Positions 46,503 to 58,277 of a stretch of 64,000 nt of DNA are shown here, one piece after another (the first letter of the stretch is position 1; each line of letters begins with the position of its first letter). The notes under the pieces are model-generated. The model was given only the letters and a program-made list of their open reading frames with translations. It did no database searches and was not told where the DNA came from. The stretch covers positions 59,832,980-59,896,979 of the forward strand of contig CM068385.1 of NCBI GenBank assembly GCA_034770075.1. Reading direction: 5' to 3'. The DNA comes from Aralia elata. Lineage: Eukaryota > Streptophyta > Magnoliopsida > Apiales > Araliaceae. The translations under genes were made by a program, and so were the position numbers.

Positions 46503-46985
46503 TTACTGCCCATCTTTGGATTCTCTCTCCCCGATCAGATCTGCATTTTCGGGAGAGGAGTCGTCTCGAAGGAACTCCCTAATGTTTTGATACCAAGCCC
46601 ATTTATGAGGGGCGTCATTATGGGAGATCTCTCCGATCTGATCCTCATAGGCCGGACGAGTCTGTACTGTAATTTTCCCCTTGAAGCTCGTCTCGTACCT
46701 TGATGTGTGAATCAGGGAAACCAGTGCTGCCAGAGTATCCGCGAAGTCGTGCCGCAAGGCAATATCTTTGAATTGTTTTGGGCAAGTTTGATGATGAGGC
46801 GATGGGGAGGGCCATAGCCAAAGCCTTTGGTAACTGTATATTCCCCCCGTGGCCTGCCTGATGATCAATTCGGAGTCTCCAACTACCATCATCCTTTTGA
46901 TTCCCATTCCCAGGGCTAATCTCAGTCCTAGGATGAATCCCTCGTATTCGACCGTATTGTTGGAGTGACAGAACTGTAATTTCAT
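46503..46985 (-). pseudogene. Tat element 2 RNase H
   Basis: A 160-codon minus-strand frame. NNTVEYEGFILGLRLALGMG and VVGDSELIIRQ carry the Glu and Asp of an RNase H fold; FADTLAALVSLI is the end of the domain. A frameshift near 46825-46850 disturbs the centre. The normal partner RT is absent upstream, and the leader region joins almost directly to this domain. No intact start can be assigned. Confidence 0.8.
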
Positions 46986-47431
46986 GGCTATCGGCCTCTG
47001 CCATTTGGATGGATGGAGTATGGACTTTACGGCCTCTTAGTACCTGTGCCAGTTACAAGTTGGTAAATGCAGGTCAACACTGATGCATGATTATTATTCT
47101 TTTTTTCTTTTTTTTTCTCTTTTTTTTTTCGGTTCTCTAATCTTATCCTGCAAAACAAGGTCAGTGTTTGATGACAGGATAGTATTTAGAAGTTTTTAGA
47201 AAACCTTGGTACGTGGCACGGATTGCCTTCCTGCAAAACCATGTCAGTATTCTCTTCATATGTGCAGGTGATGTAATCACATGATTACAGGACATATTTA
47301 TTATGATTGATGAGGGTAATGACAGTTGTATGCCCGATTTTACATGACATTTATTTATTTGACTGATCGATAAAAGGGCATGAAGACAGCTTCCCTTCGT
47401 TAGGTTTATCAGAGGCTGACCTACCCTAGGG
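46986..47431 (-). other. Tat element 2 leader remnant
   Basis: Shares CCTGCAAAA-type sequence with the pre-gag gap of element 1, and a pyrimidine run near 47097-47131. Gag is deleted. Confidence 0.55.
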
Positions 47432-47685
47432 TTACTCTCGCGGGCTTTTCGGCATGAAGGTCCCCAAATCTTCGCTATCTACTCGTCTGAATCCTTTCGA
47501 TTGGAGCGGATATGGGTGGGTGCGTTTCCTGAAGCCATCTCCGGGGAGCAGCCCCTTCGAGTTCCAGTAATAAGCAACCGACAGGTTCGCCTCAGGAGGA
47601 GGTACTCTCTCAACATACATTCACATTCATCGTCCTCACCGTATGCAAATGATTGCTTTAAAGTAAAATCATCCCATTCAATCAT
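47432..47685 (-). pseudogene. leader ORF of Tat element 2, frameshifted
   Basis: The minus strand begins MIEWDDFTLKQSFAYGEDD at 47685 and stays homologous to the element 1 leader ORF through CECMLREYL. A one-frame change near 47600 then moves the rest (PPEANLSVAYYW, SEDLGTFMPKSPRE) into another frame. The function is unknown. Confidence 0.5.
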
Positions 47686-47801
47686 TCATTCATTGGACAA
47701 AAGGCACACAAATAAGTCAAAATATCGCACGTACATACACATTTATGAATTTTAGAGGATAGGATAGCATCAAGATTTGAACGCGGCTTAAGCCCTCTAA
47801 T

Positions 47802-47819
47802 ATCCCCAGCGGAGTCGCC
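47802..47819 (-). other. Tat element 2 primer-binding site
   Basis: TGGCGACTCCGCTGGGGA on the minus strand, identical to the element 1 site, next to the 5' LTR. Confidence 0.85.
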
Positions 47820-47822
47820 AGC

Positions 47823-49860
47823 TGTCGACGCCGGGTTTTCTCTCTTCCATTGTCCTTTTCCTATTTTAGCCTTTTATTAGGTGATTTTTTGAAAAAGGTC
47901 GGCATTGATGTCGACGGGGTTTTGAAAGATCGCTTTTATGATGAGCCAATTAACCAGAGTCGCCAGTTGGTATATTTGAAATGGAATGTACCCAACTCAT
48001 CCGAGTTTTCGTTTTTTATAAATCGATGGCTCATATGTGACTCCGAATTAATTGGTCTGCGAACGATATTCATAGAGTTCGGGGGCTTGCTTAAGCGAGG
48101 GGAAGGTGTTAGGCACCCCCCGACTTCCGTGAAACACGGTTACCGCAATCTTGATGCTTTTCCTATCCTTTGATTCATGAAATGTGTGTGTACGCGCGCG
48201 CGTGTGTGTGTGCCTGTGTGAATGTTGTGGTGAGTTTGTATGAAAGAATCATTTGGATTTTTAGGGAAAGTCGTGCTTTAATTTGAGAACGCTTTGGAAT
48301 GTCTCTTCGGTATACACGAGAAAGCTTTATGTGAAAGGTTTGATTTTAACTGTCAAAATTGCAAGATTTTCATTAGATGTCGTTTTGGCAAAACAAGAGT
48401 TTTTAAACCTTCGTCAAAATAGGAATCGAGACCTATACGTTGCTTTCGTAACTCAAACAATGGGCAACTTCTAGAATCTCTTTAACCCTATGCACAACGG
48501 TTTAATAAAACGCCAATTATTTGACAAAATCATTCCTTATGATATTTGAAAACGATTTTCTTTAGCTTTCTCGTTATAAATAGGAATCGACATTCATTAG
48601 CATTTCCAATTTTTTAGCCTCGTGATTCTAATAACCTAGTTTGATTGATTTTATGGAAAATCTTATCGTTTAACTTTGAAATCAATTTCGTGTCATAAAT
48701 CAAATCAAGCATAAACACGCGTCGGGGCTATTCAAGTGGGCATGTAAGCCATCAAAATAACCCCAAACGCCTACATATCACAAGTTTCACTATTTTCGGG
48801 GCCTTAAACACGATTCTCGCCTTGGCGTCGTTTTAAGGCCCGACGATTACATATTTACAATGAAAGGTACATCGAATTTATTACATATATCAAAAGATGT
48901 CCATCATCGGATTTGGACCACGGGGTCGTTTTCCTAGGCTCACATCCAAAATCGCCACACACCCACAAGATCCTAAGAATAGCAATCTAAACAGTCTATG
49001 CACAATACATCATTACAACGAGCTAAAATTCACCAAATGGATATCATCGGGCCATTAGGAGGAATTTCGTTCCATTGGGAACCCTCATTAATAGCCCTCA
49101 ATCCATGAATTCACAACAATATAGAAGAATAACTACATTTAATATGATTCGGGTGATAAAAGCTTAACAAAAATGGTATGACAAAATGCTATAACAAAGG
49201 GTTTTTTACCTTGCAAATGATCCTCACAAATTGTATGAACTTATATATTGAGTAGAGTAGAAAATATATGATATATAATCTCACAAATGGATACAATTCC
49301 TCACTATTTTCTCTCTTTTTCTCTCCTTTCCCGAGCTGCTGCTGCTATTTTTTCTCCTCTCGCCGCCTGCTCCTCTCCCTGGATGAAATGAAGAAACTGA
49401 GCTGAAATAGGCTGGATTAGGGCAGCCGCAGATTGATCTGCGGCTGGCCGCAGATGGATCTGCGGCTGGCTGGCCCACCCCCCATCGCACTCAGCTGGTT
49501 TCCTGGTTTCGAGTCCCGTGCGCACCACCATTATTTTAATCGTTTGGCCGCAGATCAATCCGCGGCTGGGTGGGCCGATTTTCTCGATTTCCGTGCCGTA
49601 CCTCGATTCGCGTGTCGTGACGTCAGTTTTCGCCGACAGGTTTATATTTTGCAGTCCGGGAATCACTGGGAGACGTGCCGCATCATTCGGGCATGCTCAT
49701 TTCGGACGGCCCTGCTGTCACGTCGGTTTCGGTTGTAAATCGTCGCGGTGGCGTCGAATGTTCGTTCTTGTGCATCCCTCGCCCTCACAGGCCGGTTCAT
49801 TTGACGATTTTGCCCTCCTGTCATGGTTAGTATACGAAGCGCAAAATTTGGGTGTCTACA
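47823..49860 (-). repeat. Tat element 2, 5' LTR
   Basis: 2038 bp, very similar to 39571-41621. Differences seen include many single-base indels (for example near 47982-47992 and 48733). Confidence 0.95.
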
Positions 49861-49865
49861 CATAC

Positions 49866-51150
49866 ACCTAGGGTATTGAGGAAGGCTGATCCCCTTCAAA
49901 ATATCCAAACCAAATATATTTCTAAGTCTTTATGACTAACAGAAATAGTTGATACGAATCCAGTTAGGGCTATCAACCCTCAGTTAGACAAAATCGTTGA
50001 ATTCTTATTCCTTCAAATCAAACACAGTGTGTTTATATTTCTTTAAAACGATAAATGAACTTGTTGAGCATCTTGTAGCTCATTCGTGCAAATAATTTCT
50101 TTTGAAGTTTTAGACAGTAATCCCGAAACTTCCGGGACGAACAATGGGAAGAAGTCGTGTTGTGTATATAAAGCCAAGTCTTATAAGATTTTGTTGTAAT
50201 AAGAACATGATACTGGGAATGTTGTAACTGAAATTAAAGTTTTGAAATATATTATCATCTTTTGTTATATCAATTGCGTTGCGTTGTATTTACATTCTTA
50301 GATGAGTTAGAAAGTAGTATTGATTTAGTACAGTATCCATATGAACTATACATCTGAATGAGGGTATTTGAATGATATTGGGAGTTCTGTAAGCACTGAG
50401 ATTATACTTAATAAGCGCCGGTAAGGTGCCACCTTTACCGGAATGCGCCCCTAGGTTCCAAGAACAATCTTATCATTAATACTGTGAATTTCAGATAGAT
50501 AGGAACCATTGATATGAAAGAGATATCCATATAATATAAATCTATACATCCAAGTGAGGGTATCCAAACACAGTTATTGTTCTGACGAGAACTACTATTA
50601 GTTATGGGGTACTATGAACCTTGGATAGATAGAAGTCATATATTATGAAATATTTATAGTTGATTAGTTTAACGTGAGTACCAAATCTGCTACAGGGAGT
50701 GTAGAGAATTTGGGGGCGTTGCATTATTCATAACCTGTTTATCAACCGGTTAGACCTCTAGTATCATTAAACCTTGAATATGTATATTTATTATTGCTTA
50801 TGTGCTTACTGAGCAAACTCGTTGCTCACCCTTGCTTTACCATAAACATTGCAGTTAAGGCTGAGCAGAGCAGTGGTTTCGGAAAGGACAAAGGAAAGGG
50901 CAAGGCTACGAATTAGCTTAAGCTTGTTAATTATTAAAAAGACTGTAAACTGATTGTACTAAGACTTATATTATTCGTATTAACTTAAGTATGTTTGTAA
51001 TAGATAAGGTTGAGAGGACCTGGGATTATTCTATGAATTACTTATGAAAACCTTTATTATTCCGCTGTGAGATATTATTTAGTTATGATATAAGTAGTAA
51101 AGTGAAGCACCAAGTTCGAGGTAGAGGCACCTAAATTTGGGGGCGTCACA
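49866..51150 (+). repeat. chromovirus LTR, third piece
   Basis: Resumes after the right CATAC duplication and ends GGGGGCGTCACA. Sequence from 50280 to 50480 matches 54580-54785 of the LTR at 52406. The segment CTGAGCAAACTCGTTGCTCA near 50810 is the LTR motif also seen near 20800. Confidence 0.8.
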
Positions 51151-51537
51151 AACATACACCTCCATAAAATTTGAGAGGAGTTATTCATAATTTCCTTTAA
51201 AGAGAGAAAAGTTAGGGTTTACCACTACCCACTTCTTAAATCCTTATTATTCCTTGGTGGATAACCTTTAGAGTCCAAATACTTGGGTGACTAACGTTGA
51301 TAAAAGGAATCTAATTGGTGGAATTCAAGGAGAACGCGAAGGAATTAGAGTTGAACTTGTACTTGAGGAAGCTTTGTTCTACAAGGGTATAATTGTCTAT
51401 CTCCTTTTGTTAATTGATAATTGCGCATAATGATCGATCTTGGTTATGATTTTTAAAATTTTAAATTGTGATTTTACCATACTTTCGCTTGTTTATATAC
51501 AATTTGATTGTATGTTCATGGATATTACAAACCAACA
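51151..51537 (+). repeat. copia-type LTR, 5'-truncated
   Basis: Matches only the last ~380 bp of the copia-type LTR family (CCTTGGTGGAT, CGAAGGAATT, ending ATTACAAACCAACA). No duplication was found on the left. Confidence 0.8.
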
Positions 51538-52405
51538 CGTAGAACAAGGAAGTCGTAGGTTCGAGAACGAACTTATTCCAACTTCGGATGAGTAAGTTAT
51601 GAAGCTTGGAAATAGGTGCGTCAAATCTGCCTAAATAGAAAACTAGTTAACGAAGGTTTTTCGAGCCACTGTTTTGGCTTGATAATGAGTCTAGAAAATT
51701 TTTCCATTCAGAGAGATTTGTAGAGGATGTTATGAGCAAGAAAATGGCTCACGAACGTACTCATTCCGATGTCGGATGAGTAAGTTATGACGTTCGGAAA
51801 TAGGTGCGTCAAAGCTGTAAATGCTAAAAAACAACACTGTAATCAGGATGAAAGGGTGACTTTCGGGTCACTGTTTTGGCTAGTTAGAATTGCTAGAAAA
51901 TTATGTTTTTCTGTGGTTTTGTAGAGTGCAATCCTAGCAAGCCATAGCCTTAAGAACGGATTCATTCCGACTTGGAATGAATACGAGGCCTGGAAGTAGG
52001 CATATCAAAGCTTAAAATCAGTGTACTGCTAGGTAGCTCCTAGGCAGCGTGCGTGGGCTGCTGCTGGGCAGTAGGGGCAGGGCGTGGGAGTTGGGCGACG
52101 CCGAGCGGCCTTCTGCATGTCGGGCATGCCACGGGCGTGTCGTCGTGCTGTTTCGCGACGTCATACGACATTTTTGACATTGTTTTAAAATGTTCCAAGT
52201 TATAAAAGATGAATATTATAAAATGAAAAATAATGAATATAGACCATCGTAGGGGGTCGTTAAGAGGGTCATGGCGTTCCTGAATGCCGCAATACCGTGA
52301 GTGTAATATCCTGAATATTTATAGAACATATAAATATGTTATTGAATGACTAAAGTTATTTGTAAAGTTAATTTCAGGGATGAAATTTTTATAAGTAGGG
52401 GTGAA
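51538..52405 (+). repeat. chromovirus-related fragments with ~195-bp repeats and polypurine tract
   Basis: Three diverged units near 51560, 51753 and 51956 share ATTCCGA..TCGGATGAGTAAG and GGAAATAGGTGCGTCAAA. A GC-rich stretch follows (52030-52150), then a short LTR-start-like TGTAATATCCTGAA at 52302, then the polypurine tract AAGTAGGGGTGAA (52393-52405) just before the LTR at 52406. No pol remains. Confidence 0.6.
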
Positions 52406-52757
52406 TGTAATACCCCGAATATTTATGAGGCTTATAAATATAATCGTATATGGTTAGAGGTTATTTAGTGTATTATGTGATTTCATGGTATAACGATGAA
52501 TTATATCTGAAATTATTTTTCGGGGAAAAAAATAATAAAAACGTCAAGCTTAAAATATTTTTTTCACCAACGAGCTTGGGGATATATCCGTAATGATAAG
52601 CTGCTTTGTCGTGCTTACGGTTACAAGCTGCATTGTCAAGTTTAGAAGATATTTTCAGTTGCAAGGTGCATTGTCGAGCTTGATAGATATTTTCATTGAC
52701 GAGCTTGGAAGATATTTTCATTGACGAGCTTGGAAGATATTTTGAGGGAATATGCCA

Positions 52758-52919
52758 AGAATATTCCAAGAATATGCTTTAGATATTTTACTACAAAAAG
52801 AATATTCCAAGAATATGCTTTAGATATTTTACTAGAAAAAGAATATTCCAAGAATATGCTTTAGATATTTTAAGGCCTAAAAGACTATTTTATCTCCACT
52901 ATGCAAGGCCTATAAATAG
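52758..52919 (+). promoter_or_regulatory. HSE-like repeats upstream of a TATA box in a chromovirus LTR
   Basis: Three copies, 41 bp apart, of AGAATATTCCAAGAATAT (52758, 52799, 52840). Each contains GAA-TA-TTC, the inverted pair of a heat-shock element, plus a further GAA. A TATA box TATAAATAG lies at 52911-52919. Arrangement and distance suit an inducible promoter; heat response is an inference. Confidence 0.45.
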
Positions 52920-53236
52920 CAACCTCCATCCTTCAATATTTGCATTAGTTTTCAAGCAATTCAAGAGTAAAAGTACTCTTTACATATATTTTGAGAAAAG
53001 TAAAGGAAAAGCCTGGAGGATCAAAATTCTAGAGCTTACACTTCAGGAGATTGAGCGAAGAACGAAAAATTAGCGTAAACGTATTATCCATATTCAGGCA
53101 AGTCTACTTATTTGTTGAAATGCACTCTGTACAATAACGTGTCTTATTTATGAGGTTTATTGTTGTGCAAGTATTATTTCTTTTGCACCCCGTGCATTAA
53201 CATGCTTGTTATCTGTTATGTGCAACGTGATAGTGA

Positions 53237-53740
53237 TTGTTGAATTTCATTTGATTTATGAAATTCATTATATTATGCAAGTTTTCTAACTTCATTTAAT
53301 TTTCATATTGAATGAAGTTCTTTCTGCACTCTTTGCAACATCGTGCTTTTAACTGTTGAATTTTATTTGATTTATGAAATTTATTATATTATGCAAGTTT
53401 TCTAACTCTCGTTTAATTTGATATTGAGCAAGGTTTCTATGTTTTGCAAGTTTTCTAACTTCATTTAATTTTCATATTGAATGCATGTTCTTTTTGCACT
53501 CTGTGCAACATCGTGCGTTTAACTGTTGAATTCATTTGATTTATGAAATTCATTATATTATGCAAGTTTTCTATTCTCTATCTTGTACAAATCCTCTTAC
53601 TTGTTGCAAGTTTTATAACTTCATTCAATTTTCATATTTAATGCAAGTTCTTTCCGCACTCTGTGCAACATCGTGCTTTTAACTATTGAATTTCATTTTA
53701 TTTATGAAATTCATTATATTATGCAAGTTTTTAACTCTCA
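53237..53740. repeat. tandem repeat of ~120-165 bp in chromovirus LTR
   Basis: Units begin TTGAATTTCATTTGATTTAT near 53239, 53359, 53527 and 53686 (partial). Each leads to ATTATGCAAGTTTTCTA and most to CTCTGTGCAACATCGTGC. Unit length varies with the number of GCAAGTTTTCTAACTT subunits. Confidence 0.85.
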
Positions 53741-54792
53741 TTCGAATTACGTTCTTATGCAAGTCTTCTAATCCTTGAACGTCTGTTGTACGCACTCTTT
53801 CAAATATTTTGTTCTTATTATCTATTACTGGGAAGTTATTACTTTTTGTTCAAGCATAACTTAACGAAATGAACTATTATTTGTGTGAATTTGATTTGAT
53901 ATTATATCAAAGCATAAACTGAGTAGAAACCAATAATGTTTGGTACGACATATATATACTGAACTATTTGCCTCTTTATATAAGAGTGATGACCAGGCAG
54001 ATATATATACTGATCGGGGTTTACAGGCAATACTAAACTGACCTTTGTGTGTCTGGGACACTGTTGTAAGGATGATATGCATACTCCTAGGATATAAATA
54101 GGTTGATCCCCTATTAAATATCTGAACTAATGATTCCTAAGTCCATGTGACCTCTGAGAATGATTCCATGTCTGGTTGAACAGAACAACATATGAATTCT
54201 AAGTCTTTGTGACTGACAGAATCTAGAAAATGTGGGGGTTTGATAGACAAACCTCAGTATATATACGTGGAAAAATCTTTGAACTATATGTTCATTCAAT
54301 TCAAACACAGTGTGAGTATAAATTGTAAATGTTTAAAACTTGTTGAGCCTTTTGGAGCTCATCCTTGCAAATATCATTTCCTTTGCAGCGTTGAATGGTA
54401 ATCCCGGATGTTCCAACACACGCCTCTGTGGATAGAGACTCTAGTAGATTAGCTTTAATGCTTTTGGCTTGTTTTTGCTTAAGTCTTTACAGACTCTAAT
54501 GTAATAACAATACGATTTTGGAATCTATGTAACCAAACTTAAAGTTATGAAATATATTATCATCTTTTGTTATATCAATTGCGTTGTATTTATATTTTTA
54601 GATAAGTTAGAAAGTAGCACTGATTTAGTATAGTATCCATATAAACTATACATCTGAATGAGGGTATTTGAATGATATTAGGAGTTCTGTAAGTACTGAG
54701 GTTACACTTAATGGGCGTAAGTAAGGTGTCACCTTTACCAGAATGTGCCCCTCGATTCCAAGAACAATGTTATCATTAATTTTGTGAATATC

Positions 54793-56087
54793 TGATGAGT
54801 AGGTTTTAACCTACGCGTTTGATATGTCTTTTGGCTCATTCTTTACTTGTTTTTAAGTGTTTGGTAGCTTTTTACTTGTTTTGCATTGGTTTTGTAGGTT
54901 ATGGCTGGATGCAGGGATGAAAAGAAGAAAATTGGCCGGGTGCAGGGCATTCTCGCCGGGGTGAGAATTTGTGTGTTATATTTCTCGTCGGGGCGGGAGT
55001 TCGCCGGGGCGAGAACTTATGCTTTGAATTTCTCGTCGGGGCGAGGAAGCGGCAAATGGAAATCCTGATTTTGCTGGAATGCTGTTATGTTGGAAAGATA
55101 GAAGTGATCAAGGACTATTGCTATTAAACTTATTGAGGGACAAAAGGAGACTATAAATAGAAGATCAAGACTTGGATTTAGGGACACAGACTTATTCAGA
55201 GATTGAATTCCAGAGCTGAGCAAGGAGATTGGAGGACAAGTCAAGCATTGTGAGAAGTTCAGATTGGAGAGTTAGAGATTATACTGAGTTTTCTTTAAAT
55301 CTTTATCCTCTGATTTATAATTAATTATGATGTCTTATTTTGTTATTCTAGTTTTTATTGTCAGTATGAACTAAATTCTTAATTAAGGCTACAATTGAAC
55401 CAGTTATAATTATGAGTTGATTATCTATTTGATTTCAATTGTTCAAATTGATGGAAGTTGTCTATCTTATTTTATGCTTATTGATTAATTGTTTGGCCGA
55501 CAATTAGCGGGTTACTTTAGATGAATTCGGGAGATGAAATCTAGGGTTAGAACTGGATAAGATAGCATGTATTCTCAATTATTTGCATGTGTTGAATAAT
55601 TGGATTTATGAAGTAAATAGGAATATTGCTTGCTGCATGTAACAATTGGAAATTGGAACTTAATGAATTTAATCTTTTAACTTTGCATAGGAATATAGTA
55701 GAGTTCTTTGGATTAGATAGATTTATTTGATCACTTGGAAAAGGGCTTATAAATGCAATTGAATTTCTGTTAACAACTCCATTGAAGTGAATGATTGGAA
55801 AACATAGATAGATTGGTTTATGATAAATAACTGGGGATATTGTAGTCTTAATCATCTTAAATCTGAATTTCAACCTTTGAATTAATTGTCAGTGTTAGTA
55901 TTTATTTAATTATTCTTAATCAAAAATCCCAATTTGTGATTGTTTAATAGAATAGGCATAATTTAGATTGGTAATTGGAGATTAAAAACATAGTAATTCC
56001 TGTGGGTTCGACACTCTTTCTTATCACTTTATTACTTGTTGATCGTGTATACTTGCACGTAGTTGTCGATTGTGAAATCGGGCAACA
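54793..56087 (+). repeat. Athila-like 5' LTR
   Basis: About 1295 bp, TGATGAGTAGG...GGGCAACA. TATA box TATAAATAG at 55152-55160. Near 54945-55045 there are repeats of TTCTCGCCGGGGCGAGAA-like dyads. It shares its head with the LTRs at 12757 and 62701. Confidence 0.85.
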
Positions 56088-56093
56088 AGTTTT

Positions 56094-56111
56094 TGGCGCC
56101 GTTGCCGGGGA
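56094..56111 (+). other. Athila-like primer-binding site (tRNA-Asp)
   Basis: TGGCGCCGTTGCCGGGGA is the reverse complement of the 3' end of plant tRNA-Asp including CCA. It lies six bases after the LTR. Confidence 0.92.
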
Positions 56112-56214
56112 TTATTTGTGTTTATAATTTTTAATATCAATTTAGTTAAGTCTGTTTTAGTTGAGCAAACTTATTTTTCTTTTGTTTCTTGTTCAGGTGA
56201 CTTTTGATTCGTTT

Positions 56215-57855
56215 ATGCAAATGCGATCAAAACAACCGGAACTCGTGCAGTGTGAGGATAATCTTGAGAACAAGCTTCGTCAGTTGAGAAAATTCTGTCA
56301 GGAAACACTTGAGAAAGAGAAAATGGCTAACGAAGAACAGAAATCATTGAGGGAATATGCTATGCCTAAGATAGACGAGATCAAATCGAGCATCACGAGA
56401 CCAGTCATCACCGCTAATTCCTTCGAAATCAAGCCAGGAATAATTCATATGCTTCAAAATGCGGTACAGTTTGGGGGTTTAGCCAACGATGATCCAAATG
56501 AACATTTGGTTAGTTTCCTGGAGATTTGTGATACTTTCAAATATCCCAATGTGACAGATGATGCAGTGAGATTACGTCTATTTCCGTTCACACTGAGAGA
56601 TAAGGCAAAGAGCTGGTTGCACTCACTTCCACCAGGGTCCATCACAACGTGGGATGATTTAGCTCAGAAATTCCTAGCGAAATTTTTCCCGCCAGCTAAG
56701 TCGGCTAAGTTGAGAAACGAGATTTCTACATTTTGGCAACAGCATAGAGAGTCACTATACGAGGCTTGGGAAAGGTTCAAGGAGTTATTAAGAAAATGTC
56801 CACATCATGGGCTACCCAAGTGGCTACAAGTGCAGACATTCTACAATGGGCTGAATAATGACACTCGAACATGCATTGATGCAGCTGCAGGAGGAGCACT
56901 TATGGATAAAAAGTTTGATGAAGCTTACACTTTGTTAGAGACTATGGCTGCAAATAATTATCAATGACCGACTTCCAGACTGAATCAACAAAAGGTAGCT
57001 GGAGTTTTGGAAGTAGATACGGTCACAGCACTAACAGCTCAGATGGCAGCCATGTCTAAGAAGATTGAAGCTTTGTCTGAATCGAAAGTCCAACAAGTAG
57101 CCTATGTGTGTGAGCTTTGTGCAGGAGCGCATCCAACGGAGTATTGTGCCATTAATCCGGAATCGGTACAGTTCGTGGGGAGTTATAACAGACAGCAACA
57201 GCCATATCAGAATGCATATAATCCGGGGTGGAAGAATCATCCGGGTTTCTCATGGAGCAATAACACTCAGGTTCAAAATCCAGCTCCTAGAACTCAGAAT
57301 CCCCCAGGTTTTCAGAACCAAGCTCCACAACATGCAGAAAGAAAGCCGAATTTAGAAGAATTGTTAGCAAGGTTTATCACAACATCTGAGAAAAGAATGA
57401 ATGATCAAGATAAGTTGCTAACTCAGGTAGATTTGAATGTGAAGAGCCAGGCAGTGTCAATTAGGAACTTGGAAAATCAGCTGGGACAGTTGGCTCAAGT
57501 CTTGAATACTCGACCTCAAGGAGCACTTCCAAGCGATACAGAGGTTAACCCAAGAACGGAAGGAAAGGAACATTGCAAGGCTGTCACCTTAAGAAGTGGT
57601 AAAGTGTTGCCAGATGCAGTTAAAGGAAATTCTAAACCAAAAACAGTTGTGGAGAATGAGGATGAGGAAGCCCCGGTGAAAAGTAAGGTGACTGAATCAG
57701 AAAAGGTGAAGGATACAGGTTCGGAGGTAAAGTCAAAGGAACTCAAGCCAGATAGAGTAGTACCTCCTGTACCATTCCCTCAAAGATTGCAGAAAGCCAA
57801 GCTAGAACGAGCAATTTTCCAGATTTTTGGATGTTTTCAAGAAACTACATATTAA
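56215..57855 (+). pseudogene. Athila-like gag with zinc knuckle
   Basis: First ATG at 56215 (MQMRSKQPEL). The capsid core has RLRLFPFTLRDKAKSWLHSL, FLAKFFPPAKSAKLRNEI and the C-terminal AYTLLETMAANNYQ. A TGA at 56965-56967 breaks the frame where the family has a Trp codon. The same frame continues with the zinc knuckle CELCAGAHPTEYC (CX2CX3HX4C, one residue shorter than the usual CX2CX4HX4C), a Gln/Asn-rich region and the LRSGKVLP motif. The frame is lost near 57810 by a frameshift before the protease. Confidence 0.92.
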
Positions 57856-58277
57856 TATACCGTTTGCAGGAAGAAGCCCTGGAACAGATGCCCAGTTATG
57901 CAAAGTTTATGAAGGATGTTTTGTCAAAGAAAAGGAAATTGGGTGAATTCAAAACGGTGGCACTTACCGAGGAGTGCAGTGCAATTTTGCAAAACAAGTT
58001 GCCACCTAAACTAAAGGATCCAGGAAGCTTCACTATCCCTTGTGTAATTGGTAACCAGTTCTCGGGAATGGCATTGTGTGACTTAGGAGCTAGTATCAAT
58101 TTAATGCCATTATCAGTTTACACTCAGCTTGGGCTAAAGGCACCAAAACCAACGAACATCAGCTTGCGAGGAATGTGGAAGATATTGTGGAAGATATTTT
58201 GGTTAAAGTTGATAAATTCATTTTCCCGGCTGATTTCATTATTTTGGATTACGAAGAGGATAAGGAGATTCCCATAA
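57831..58277 (+). pseudogene. Athila-like protease region
   Basis: Frame shifted relative to gag. It reads EALEQMPSYAKFMKDVLSKK, then TIPCVIG and the aspartic protease signature CDLGASINLMPLSVY near 58076-58120 (DLGAS instead of the common DTGA, as in this family). It loses homology near 58165, where a deletion and frame change pass into the next frame. Confidence 0.88.

Larger units (their letters stand above)
39571..49860 (-). mobile_element. Tat/Ogre-like Ty3/gypsy element 2, non-autonomous
   Basis: A complete 10.3-kb minus-strand insertion with CATAC duplications (39566-39570 and 49861-49865). LTRs are 39571-41621 and 47823-49860. The primer site is at 47802-47819 and the polypurine tract at 41622-41634. 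Minus-strand order: broken leader ORF, RNase H, integrase zinc finger, the acidic segment that precedes RT in element 1, then a long 3' region with arrays. Gag, protease, RT and integrase core are missing. It retains a different part of pol from element 1. Its LTRs are a diverged relative of element 1's. Confidence 0.92.
52406..54792 (+). repeat. chromovirus LTR (copy B), cut by an Athila-like element
   Basis: Starts TGTAATACCCCGAATATTT after a polypurine tract and runs to GTGAATATC, where the Athila LTR begins. The sequence is contiguous where the LTR at 36578-51150 is split by Tat element 2, which confirms that nested insertion. It has repeat blocks at 52590-52875 and 53237-53740. It is inverted relative to copy A at 21233-22754. 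Confidence 0.82.
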
